Assembly (NCBI RefSeq): GCF_007004765.1
Contig: NZ_VIKR01000001.1
Span: forward strand, 682,001-746,000
DNA length: 64,000 nt
DNA from: Aliikangiella marina
GTDB lineage: Bacteria > Pseudomonadota > Gammaproteobacteria > Enterobacterales > Kangiellaceae
Direction of reading: 5' to 3'
Part shown: piece by piece, positions 1 through 7,460 of the stretch
Position numbering within the stretch: position 1 is the first letter of the stretch
Layout of the letters: each line of letters starts with the position of its first letter
Notes under the pieces: model-generated
Databases searched by the model: none
The model's input: only the letters and a program-made list of their open reading frames with translations
What the model was told of the DNA's origin: nothing
Position numbers and translations under genes: made by a program

Positions 1-3000
1 GCGAAATGCTCGCTGCGGATATATCAACGGGACAAATTTGGCGCACCAATAAGATCGACGATATGTTAAAGAGTCGGCATCCTTACCTCGAATGGTTACG
101 AGAAAATACTATTCGATTGCGTTCCAACCCCTACCTAGAAAAACAAGGCGCTAAAACTTACATTGAAGAAAACCTTGACACGATTCATCGATTTGAAAAA
201 TATTTTGGGGTTTCCGCAGAAGAAAAAGATCAAATCATTAAGGTGATGGCGAATCAAAGTCAAGAGCCAACTGGTTCAATGGGAGATGACACACCGGTTG
301 CTGTTTTATCAAGAAAATCGCGAAGCGTTTATGATTATTTTCGCCAGCAATTTGCCCAGGTAACCAATCCGCCCATCGACCCGCTCAGGGAAAAATCGGT
401 GATGTCATTGGAAACTTGCTTTGGTCGAGAACATAACGTATTTCAGGAAACCAATGGCTTGGCGTCGCGAGCCATTATTAGCAAACCTATTTTGAATTAT
501 GCCAAGTTAGAGCAACTATCCAAACTCGATCAAAATCATTATCAGCAACAAACATTATCACTCAACTATGATGAAAATATTTCATTGAAGTCGGCGATTG
601 AAAAACTTTGTAACGATGCGATTAATTTAGTTAAACGAGGCTGTGTGATTTTAAGGTTATCTGATCGTGATATTGTTCCTGGTAAGCTTGCCATTCATGC
701 CGCTTTGGCAACTGGTGCTGTGCATAATCGTTTAATTGAAGAAGGCTTACGTTGTGACACCAATATTATTGTAGAAACTGCGACAACCCGTGACCCACAC
801 CACTTTGCGGTATTGATAGGCGTCGGGGCAACCGCGATATATCCCTATCTTGCATTGCAATTAATTAACAAGTTACACATCGATGGTTTGCTTGAACATG
901 ATCTGATTACGGCGCGTCGTAATTACTTTATGGGAATAAACAAAGGCTTATTAAAAATCATGTCGAAAATGGGAATTTCGACGATTGCTAGTTATCGTGG
1001 CGCTCAGTTATTTGAAGCGGTTGGTTTGTCTGACGAAATTATCAATCTTTGTTTTCCTGGAATGTGGTCAAGAATTCAAGGGGCAACATTTGAGGATTTG
1101 CAAAATGACAGTCGTATTCCGGCCAAAAGAGCTTGGTCGCCAAGTCAGTTAACAGAGCGAAGTGGTCAGCTCAAATTTGTTCATGGTGGCGAGTATCATT
1201 GTTATAACCCGGATGTAATTCAGACTTTACAACAAGCCGTGAACTCAGGTGATTTCGCGCAATATCAGGAATATGCTAACGCGGTTAATAACCGGCCGAT
1301 TGCGACTATAAGAGATTTGTTTGAATTGAAACTTCAAGAACAGCCACTACCGCTTGATAAGGTAGAAGCTAAGTCCGCGATTATGAAACGTTTTGATTCA
1401 GCCGGAATGTCGATAGGCGCGCTCAGCCCAGAAGCTCACGAATCTCTCGCAATAGCGATGAACACTATTGGCGGTCGTTCGAATAGCGGTGAAGGTGGCG
1501 AAGATCCCGCTCGATATGGAACGATTCGAACGTCAAAAATAAAACAGGTTGCTTCTGGACGCTTTGGGGTTACAGCGAAATATTTGGTGAATGCTGAGGT
1601 GTTACAGATCAAAATTGCCCAAGGCGCAAAGCCCGGTGAGGGAGGTCAGTTACCCGGCGCAAAAGTAACCGTTGAAATTGCTAAGTTACGTAATTCGACG
1701 CCCGGCGTCACTTTGATTTCCCCGCCGCCTCACCATGATATTTACTCGATCGAAGATATCGCACAGCTTATATTCGATTTAAAACAAGTCAGTCCAAACG
1801 CATTAATTTCGGTGAAATTAGTTTCCGGGCCAGGAGTTGGTACCATTGCAGCCGGTGTGGCGAAAGCCTATGCAGACATGATCACCATCGCGGGTCATGA
1901 CGGTGGAACAGGAGCGTCGCCATTGACATCCGTTAAGTATGCGGGGACACCTTGGGAGTTGGGCCTTAGTGAAGCCCACCAAGCGCTGATTGAAAATGGC
2001 TTGAGAGACAGGATTTGTCTCCAAGTTGATGGTGGATTAAAGACTGGCTTGGATGTGATCAAAGGTGCGATTTTAGGGGCCGATAGTTTTGGTTTTGGTA
2101 CTGGACCAATGGTTGCACTTGGTTGTAAGTTTTTACGTATTTGTCATCTTAATAACTGCGCAACGGGTGTAGCGACACAAAACCGAGTGTTGCGTAGTCA
2201 GCACTATAACGGCTTACCGGAAAAAGTGATTAATTATTTTGAGTTTATCACGCAAGAGACTCGAGAGTGGTTGGCAAAGTTAGGCGTTAGCTCGTTGAAC
2301 GAGTTAATTGGCCGCACTGATTTACTAACAATTATTGAAGGTAAAACGGACAAACAAAATCATCTTGACCTGCGGGTTATTTTAGATTCAGCTAAACGGC
2401 CTAATTCCGGCCCCGCGCATTATGAAGGAAAGCGTAACCTTCCGTTTGATAAAGGATTGCTTAATCAAAAAATCGTTGCCGATTTTAAGGAAGCTAAAGC
2501 GAGTAACGCAGAGCTTAGTTTTAACTATGCCATTAAAAATTATGATAGAAGCGTTGGCGCGGCTTTGTCTGGTTTGTTAGCGAGTGAAGAGACTAGCCAA
2601 CCGTTTTCTCCACAAGTTAAAGTTAGCTTCACTGGTGTCGCTGGTCAAAGTTTTGGTGTTTGGAATGGGCCAAATATACAGCTTAGTTTAACTGGTGATG
2701 CCAACGATTACGTTGGCAAAGGAATGTCAGGTGGCAGCATCAGTATTTTCCCGCAAAAAAATATTCAATACGTTGCTAGCCGCGGTGCAATCATTGGAAA
2801 CACCTGCTTATATGGTGCTAGTGGCGGAGAGCTTTTTGCCGCGGGCCAGGCTGGTGAACGATTCGCGGTACGAAATTCCGGTGCTAACGCCGTGGTTGAA
2901 GGGGTCGGTGACCATGGGTGTGAATACATGACTGGTGGTACTGTTGTTGTATTAGGTCCGGTCGGTGAAAATTTTGCGGCCGGCATGACAGGAGGAACAG

Positions 3001-3266
3001 CCATCGTCCTCGATTTACGAGAGACGCTCGCTAAAAGGACTAATTTCGAACATGTTGAATTAATGCCTTTAGTCGAACCAGAGTGCGATAGTTTTCAGGC
3101 AATACTTGAAGAGTTGCTCGATAAACATATCGAAAATACTAGTAGTCCTTGGGCAACCAAAATTAAAAACAATTTACGTCAATATCTCGATTATTTTACG
3201 GTGGTGGTACCCAAAACTACCGGCCAAGCCGCCGTAGAAGTATCTAAATTGAGGATTGTTAAATGA
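1..3266 (+). CDS. gltB: Glutamate synthase (GOGAT) large subunit, 5' end cut by window
   Basis: GltB makes glutamate from 2-oxoglutarate and glutamine-derived ammonia, in the cytoplasm with GltD. The frame is open at the window edge and about 1,086 codons are visible, against roughly 1,500 for a full subunit. The N-terminal glutaminase domain is therefore outside. Visible in order, counting from the first in-frame ATG at base 6, are the central domain (to about residue 430), the FMN-binding synthase domain with SGEGGEDPARY near residue 495, and the GXGXG beta-helix domain from about residue 880 (GASGGELFAAGQAGERF). Three cysteines at 707, 713 and 718 in the CX5CX4C spacing are the 3Fe-4S ligands. 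The stop overlaps the gltD start by 4 bp, so the two are translationally coupled. Confidence 0.97.
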   Translation, partial: EMLAADISTGQIWRTNKIDDMLKSRHPYLEWLRENTIRLRSNPYLEKQGAKTYIEENLDTIHRFEKYFGVSAEEKDQIIKVMANQSQEPTGSMGDDTPVAVLSRKSRSVYDYFRQQFAQVTNPPIDPLREKSVMSLETCFGREHNVFQETNGLASRAIISKPILNYAKLEQLSKLDQNHYQQQTLSLNYDENISLKSAIEKLCNDAINLVKRGCVILRLSDRDIVPGKLAIHAALATGAVHNRLIEEGLRCDTNIIVETATTRDPHHFAVLIGVGATAIYPYLALQLINKLHIDGLLEHDLITARRNYFMGINKGLLKIMSKMGISTIASYRGAQLFEAVGLSDEIINLCFPGMWSRIQGATFEDLQNDSRIPAKRAWSPSQLTERSGQLKFVHGGEYHCYNPDVIQTLQQAVNSGDFAQYQEYANAVNNRPIATIRDLFELKLQEQPLPLDKVEAKSAIMKRFDSAGMSIGALSPEAHESLAIAMNTIGGRSNSGEGGEDPARYGTIRTSKIKQVASGRFGVTAKYLVNAEVLQIKIAQGAKPGEGGQLPGAKVTVEIAKLRNSTPGVTLISPPPHHDIYSIEDIAQLIFDLKQVSPNALISVKLVSGPGVGTIAAGVAKAYADMITIAGHDGGTGASPLTSVKYAGTPWELGLSEAHQALIENGLRDRICLQVDGGLKTGLDVIKGAILGADSFGFGTGPMVALGCKFLRICHLNNCATGVATQNRVLRSQHYNGLPEKVINYFEFITQETREWLAKLGVSSLNELIGRTDLLTIIEGKTDKQNHLDLRVILDSAKRPNSGPAHYEGKRNLPFDKGLLNQKIVADFKEAKASNAELSFNYAIKNYDRSVGAALSGLLASEETSQPFSPQVKVSFTGVAGQSFGVWNGPNIQLSLTGDANDYVGKGMSGGSISIFPQKNIQYVASRGAIIGNTCLYGASGGELFAAGQAGERFAVRNSGANAVVEGVGDHGCEYMTGGTVVVLGPVGENFAAGMTGGTAIVLDLRETLAKRTNFEHVELMPLVEPECDSFQAILEELLDKHIENTSSPWATKIKNNLRQYLDYFTVVVPKTTGQAAVEVSKLRIVK

Positions 3267-4708
3267 GCCAAAACAAAGTTAACAAAATCGATCCATTATC
3301 GTTTATCAATCAACAACGAAGTATCAGCAAAAAGCGTAGCGTACAAAATCGGTTGATCGATTTTAAAGAAATTTATGTTCCCAAAGATGAACCTGAACTT
3401 AAGGCGCAGGCTGATAGGTGTCTTGATTGCGGAAATCCCTATTGTGAGTGGAAATGCCCACTACATAACTATATTCCCAATTGGTTAGATTTGGTTCAGA
3501 AAGAAAAATATGATCTTGCTGCTGAACTAATGCACGAAACCAATCCATTGCCTGAAATTTGCGGACGAGTCTGTCCTCAAGATAGATTATGTGAGCAAGC
3601 ATGCACCCTCAACACTGGGTTTGGCGCCGTTACTATCGGTGCGATTGAAAAAAATGTTACTGATAGAGCACTTGCTAAAAACTGGCGCCCTGATTTGTCA
3701 CTGGTATCAAACTCAGGTAAATCGGTGGCGATTGTTGGGGCTGGTCCAGCAGGGCTGGGATGTGCAGAGTTACTGGCACGCAACGGTGTCAAAGCGGTTG
3801 TTTATGACAAGTATCCAGAAATCGGCGGGTTGCTAACCTTTGGTATTCCCGGTTTTAAACTGGAAAAAGACGTGGTTAAAAAGCGCCGCGAGTTTTTAGA
3901 GGATATTGGTGTTGAATTTAGACTAAATACTGAAATCGGAAAACAGGTTTCTATAGAGGAGCTTCAGCAAGATTTTGATTCCATTTTCCTTGGAATGGGC
4001 TGTTACACGCCAGTGACCGGTAATTTACCGGGGAGTCAAACTGCCGGGGTAGTTAAAGCTTTAGACTTTTTGATTGGCAATGTTAATCAACAACAACAGT
4101 TTAACATGCAAGGTTATCCAGCGATTGACGTCAGTGGTAAAAAGGTTGTAGTGCTTGGCGGTGGTGATACCGCGATGGATTGCGTTCGCTCTGCCATTAG
4201 ACTAAAAGCGGCATCAGTGGACTGTGTTTATCGACGAGACGAAGCGTCTATGCCAGGCTCGCCGCAAGAAGTTAAAAACGCCAAGGAAGAAGGGATTAAC
4301 TTTATTTATAACAAACAGCCAATAGAAATTTGTGTCGACGGTGAAAAACTTGTCGGTGTTAAAGTTGCCGAGACGGTACTTGAAGAAGAGGCTACTTCCA
4401 ACCGAAAGAATTTTGTCGTGGATGACAATCAAACCTCGCTGTTAGAGGCCGATATCGTTATTTTAGCGTTTGGTTTTAAAGCCAGTCCTGCTGATTGGTT
4501 TGAAAAGCTCGGGGTCAAGACTCATGCTAATGGTCTTGTCGTGACTAAGCCAACAGAAGAGTACGATTTACCTTATCAACAGCAAACCGATGCTAACGCA
4601 GTTTTTGCCGGAGGTGATATGGTGAGAGGCGCTGATTTAGTCGTCACTGCGATAGCCGAAGGGCGACAAGCTGCGAGAGAAATACTCGCGTTCTTGAATG
4701 TAGCTTAG
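3263..4708 (+). CDS. gltD: Glutamate synthase small subunit
   Basis: This is the 481-residue NADPH-oxidising subunit that feeds electrons to GltB. The N-terminal ferredoxin-like part carries two cysteine clusters, CLDCGNPYCEWKC near residue 53 and CGRVCPQDRLCEQAC near residue 94, which bind 4Fe-4S centres. The FAD site is GAGPAGLGCAELLARNG near residue 156. The NADPH site is GGGDTAMDC near residue 297, and a C-terminal GGDMVRGADLVVTAIAEGR closes the FAD fold. The ATG lies inside the end of gltB (ATGA overlap) and has GAGGA about 8 bases upstream. Length matches the family. No T-rich terminator follows; only a plain hairpin sits before the convergent neighbour. Confidence 0.97.
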   Translation: MSQNKVNKIDPLSFINQQRSISKKRSVQNRLIDFKEIYVPKDEPELKAQADRCLDCGNPYCEWKCPLHNYIPNWLDLVQKEKYDLAAELMHETNPLPEICGRVCPQDRLCEQACTLNTGFGAVTIGAIEKNVTDRALAKNWRPDLSLVSNSGKSVAIVGAGPAGLGCAELLARNGVKAVVYDKYPEIGGLLTFGIPGFKLEKDVVKKRREFLEDIGVEFRLNTEIGKQVSIEELQQDFDSIFLGMGCYTPVTGNLPGSQTAGVVKALDFLIGNVNQQQQFNMQGYPAIDVSGKKVVVLGGGDTAMDCVRSAIRLKAASVDCVYRRDEASMPGSPQEVKNAKEEGINFIYNKQPIEICVDGEKLVGVKVAETVLEEEATSNRKNFVVDDNQTSLLEADIVILAFGFKASPADWFEKLGVKTHANGLVVTKPTEEYDLPYQQQTDANAVFAGGDMVRGADLVVTAIAEGRQAAREILAFLNVA

Positions 4709-4715
4709 CGGGACT

Positions 4716-4741
4716 TAGTTGGCTGTTATAGTAGCCAACTA
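4716..4741. repeat. Perfect 9-bp hairpin between convergent genes
   Basis: The arms TAGTTGGCT (4716-4724) and AGCCAACTA (4733-4741) are exact inverted copies around an 8-base loop. No T tract follows on either strand, so it is not a textbook intrinsic terminator. It lies between the gltD stop and the end of the opposing MaoC gene and could still stabilise or end either transcript. Confidence 0.5.
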
Positions 4742-4753
4742 GTGGGTTGCGCG

Positions 4754-5419
4754 CTAAAAGTAGAGCCGTAAAACGGTCTCAGCGACGCAGCCCAATCGCT
4801 TGCTATTTTCTACTTCAAGGCTTACTTCATGAACCAGTTCGATGCTTTTTCTCATCGGTGAAAGGCCTACCAGTTTACAACGCGCTCGAACTCGCGATCC
4901 AGACTTGACCGGATAAGGGAAGCGGACTTGGTTTAGGCCGTAATTAACCGCCATTTTTGCTTCTGGGTAGCGGTTGACGTCGTCTACGGAGCCGGTCAGT
5001 TTAGGTAGTAACGCCAAGGTCAAAAAACCGTGGGCGATAGTCGCTTTAAAAGGTGACTCTTTTGCTGCCCGTTCCGGATCCGTATGAATCCACTGATGAT
5101 CGCCGGTTACATCCGCAAATTGACTGATACAGGCTTGATCAACTGTGAACCATTCGCCAAGATAGGTCTCTTCGCCCAATTGCTCTTGGAGCTTTTGATA
5201 CATTTCGGCAGCGGCTGGGACTAGTACCAACGGTTTTTGTTCGTTATTATCTTCTGAGTGAGCGACTTTGGAAAACCACGGGTTATTTAATGTATTCTCA
5301 ATTTTTTTAGACAACATCTGGGAAAGGTTTTTAAACTGAGGTTCGATCCTCGCGCGAAATTCCGCATTATTTTTGTGAAACTGTTGTTTTTTGTCTTTAA
5401 TAAACTCGACTACATTCAC
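4754..5419 (-). CDS. MaoC-like (R)-hydratase, hot-dog fold
   Basis: This 221-residue protein belongs to the MaoC/(R)-specific enoyl-CoA hydratase group, which hydrates enoyl thioesters in fatty-acid or polyhydroxyalkanoate metabolism. The catalytic segment is FADVTGDHQWIHTD (residues 101-114), followed by A-A-K-x-S-P-F and IAHGF near residue 129, close to the family pattern D-x4-H-x-D with a downstream AHG. About 80 residues precede the hydratase domain; they are charged and look helical, and a similar N-terminal extension occurs in some phasin-linked hydratases (inference). The start is GTG: GGAG lies 7 bases upstream of it, and no in-frame ATG fits. The gene converges on gltBD and stands alone. 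Confidence 0.82.
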   Translation of the reverse strand: MNVVEFIKDKKQQFHKNNAEFRARIEPQFKNLSQMLSKKIENTLNNPWFSKVAHSEDNNEQKPLVLVPAAAEMYQKLQEQLGEETYLGEWFTVDQACISQFADVTGDHQWIHTDPERAAKESPFKATIAHGFLTLALLPKLTGSVDDVNRYPEAKMAVNYGLNQVRFPYPVKSGSRVRARCKLVGLSPMRKSIELVHEVSLEVENSKRLGCVAETVLRLYF

Positions 5420-5612
5420 TAGTTGGCTCCATTCGTAAAATTCCTTGGTTCAAAACGAATCCGTTTCGTGGTTATTCCTTGGCCATAGTTTGTCCATAAC
5501 AAGCAAACTCATTCTATCGACGGTTAATATTTAACCCGCATACAACATTGTCGAATAAGCTTGCTAATATTTCTGACGACTGCGGCTCGAATTTGTTCTA
5601 TCGCCATCGGTT

Positions 5613-5668
5613 AACGCTTGCTCAGAACTCTTTTTGCAGGTTAAGCTTATACCGAGTGAGCAAGCGTT
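5613..5668. repeat. 12-bp perfect inverted repeat, 32-bp spacer
   Basis: AACGCTTGCTCA (5613-5624) is repeated in reverse complement as TGAGCAAGCGTT (5657-5668). The spacer contains a T5 run. The structure could be a stem-loop in RNA, a protein-binding palindrome, or the remnant of a small mobile repeat. No function can be assigned from sequence alone. Confidence 0.65.
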
Positions 5669-5707
5669 CAAACGCGCAATGCTATCTTGTATCAAGGCGC
5701 TTAAGTT

Positions 5708-5787
5708 ATAACGTGCTTACGTAATAACGTACTTTAGTAATAGCGTACTTAAGAAATAACGTACTTAAGTAATAACGTGCAATAGTT
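5708..5787. repeat. Tandem array of a 16-bp unit, five copies
   Basis: Five head-to-tail units start at 5708, 5724, 5740, 5756 and 5772. The best-conserved unit is ATAACGTACTTAAGTA (5756-5771). Copies 1-4 differ at a few positions and copy 5 is degenerate in its second half; a fragment of a further unit may precede copy 1. Each unit contains CGTACTT-like or AAG half-sites. The period of 16 is not a multiple of three, which argues against a coding repeat. Confidence 0.8.
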
Positions 5788-6084
5788 GCTACCTTATCGA
5801 GTTGCGAGACTCTGAAATAGTAACTCAATTTCATGGTTGCACGGGTATATCGATAACAATTTTTAGAGCAATGACCATTTTTGACTTTTTTAGCTTCGCG
5901 ATAACTCTTCGCTTTAATTGTCAACCTTAGGTGGTTCTGTCGCACAAAGTACAGTGACAGATGGCATTGCACTGAAGATTGTAACTCTTAAGAAGTAATT
6001 ATATCGCGGCGACAGGTCTCAGTTCTACCAATTTGAATGGATTTTCGCTGTTATTGCGGGATATTTGAATCACTAAACAGGCTT

Positions 6085-6777
6085 ATGATTTTTGCATTAA
6101 TCGGATTATTTTTGATAGCACTAATATTTGGACCTCAAATATGGGTTAAGTATGTGCTTAACAAGCATAACAAATCTTTACCAGATATGCCTGGTACCGG
6201 CGGTGAGCTTGCGAATCACTTGTTGCGCCAGTTTGGCCTTGCAAACGTTAAGCTAGAAGAAACCAAGCCAGGGACCGATCATTATGACCCACAAGATAAT
6301 GCGGTGCGCTTGAGTCCCGAATATTTTCAAGGAAAATCACTGACGGCTGTTGCGGTTGCGGCGCATGAAGTCGGTCATGCCATTCAGTTTAATCGAAATG
6401 AGCCCGTCAGTTTTCTGCGTAAACGTTTTTTAGGAAAAGCACACTTAATGCAAAAAATTGGTGTTTATTTGCTTATGGGCATACCATTGATTGCAGGCAT
6501 AATTCGGATCCCCCATGTCGCCGGTTTAATGTTGTTCATCGGATTGTTAACGCTGCTTTCTTCGGTATTTATCTACATGGCGATTTTACCGGAAGAGTGG
6601 GATGCTAGCTTTAATAAAGCGTTACCGATTTTAGAAAAGGGTGGCTATGTACCTGCGACCTATATGCCGGCGATTCGTCAGATTTTAAAAGCTTGTGCGT
6701 TAACATACGTCGCTGCGGCGCTTGCTGATGTTTTGAGTTTATGGCGTTGGTTGGCGTTATTGCGTTATGTTAGATAA
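6085..6777 (+). CDS. Membrane zinc metallopeptidase (YugP/PF04298 type)
   Basis: This is a neutral zinc metallopeptidase of the YugP-like family. It starts with a hydrophobic segment (IFALIGLFLIALIF) and then GPQIWVKYVLNKHN. The zinc motif HEVGH sits at residues 94-98 inside AVAVAAHEVGHAIQF. Two further hydrophobic segments around residues 128-175 contain the third-ligand region EEWDASFNKA. The C-terminal part has the family's LKACALTYVAAAL. I chose the ATG at 6085: an upstream start at 6037 would add 16 polar, cysteine-containing residues before the membrane segment and has no clear ribosome site. Length (230 aa) is normal. Substrate is unknown. Confidence 0.85.
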   Translation: MIFALIGLFLIALIFGPQIWVKYVLNKHNKSLPDMPGTGGELANHLLRQFGLANVKLEETKPGTDHYDPQDNAVRLSPEYFQGKSLTAVAVAAHEVGHAIQFNRNEPVSFLRKRFLGKAHLMQKIGVYLLMGIPLIAGIIRIPHVAGLMLFIGLLTLLSSVFIYMAILPEEWDASFNKALPILEKGGYVPATYMPAIRQILKACALTYVAAALADVLSLWRWLALLRYVR

Positions 6778-6852
6778 ATTACAATTTATATGCGAAATGT
6801 TTATAGCGATTGAGCCAAACTCACCAGTAACAAAAGGCAATCAGATTAATCA

Positions 6853-7416
6853 ATGATATTAGTTAATTTAGCGTCTTCCAAGCTTGCGCGAATTAGCATG
6901 ATTGCGATTCTGATTACTATTTTAGCATCTTGTAGCTCTGTGCCATTAAGTGCTATGTATAAAATGGCTTCGATGGATAAGGATGACATCCGCACGATAA
7001 ATCCACGCGAAATACTCACCAGAATTACAGTTGATGAGCCAACTGAGTTACAGACTAGAAACGTAAAGCTGGTATTGAAGTTTGAGTATACCGGCAGCGA
7101 AGCGTCTGAGTACCAATTTCTACTTGAGTTTTTATCAAATAATACATTTCAAGAGCGACAAGGATGGTTTGGCCCACTAATCAATAAGAGTCAATATGAA
7201 TTTAAATTGGCTGAGCGTTCAGTTAGTGTGTTTAAAAAATATCAGCGAGAATTTATCAAGTATGGTAAGCCAAACAAATACTACTGGACAGTATACTACT
7301 ACCTCGAAAAGCGTCCACCTAAAACGCAGAAAGCCCATCTCGATTTAGAGCTCAAAATGGCGAGTGAAGATGACTACTTTTATTTGCTGAAAGATGCTGA
7401 GCTAACGGTAGAGTGA
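6853..7416 (+). CDS. Hypothetical lipoprotein
   Basis: I do not recognise the family. The 187-residue product has a lipoprotein signal: a hydrophobic stretch ISMIAILITI ends in the lipobox LASC with the modified cysteine at residue 27. Serine follows the cysteine, which favours sorting to the outer membrane. The mature part is rich in charged and aromatic residues (KPNKYYWTVYYYLEKRP near residue 139) and looks like a mixed alpha/beta domain. It follows the zinc peptidase by 75 bp on the same strand and converges on the DUF1631 gene. Confidence 0.7.
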   Translation: MILVNLASSKLARISMIAILITILASCSSVPLSAMYKMASMDKDDIRTINPREILTRITVDEPTELQTRNVKLVLKFEYTGSEASEYQFLLEFLSNNTFQERQGWFGPLINKSQYEFKLAERSVSVFKKYQREFIKYGKPNKYYWTVYYYLEKRPPKTQKAHLDLELKMASEDDYFYLLKDAELTVE

Positions 7417-7460
7417 TAGTGAGTTGAGCGTTTTGTTTCGTATTGATAGGTCAAAGTTGT

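Larger units (their letters stand above)
5420..6084. other. 665-bp intergenic region with repeats, no convincing gene
   Basis: This stretch separates the divergent MaoC and zinc-peptidase genes. It holds a 12-bp inverted repeat (5613-5668) and a block of 16-bp tandem repeats (5708-5787). An 88-codon minus-strand frame across the tandem repeats looks like a by-product of the repeat. Promoters for both flanking genes should lie here, but I cannot place them firmly. Confidence 0.6.

Noticed and set aside
4716-4741. Intrinsic terminator for gltD
   Set aside because: The stem is perfect but neither flank has a T tract; kept only as a hairpin.
5708-5787. CRISPR array
   Set aside because: The units are 16 bp and directly adjacent, with no unique spacers and no cas genes nearby.
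5706-5972. 88-codon minus-strand open frame across the 16-bp repeats
   Set aside because: The frame owes its C-terminal repetition to the tandem DNA repeat, has no ribosome site or recognisable domain, and the repeat period is not a multiple of three.
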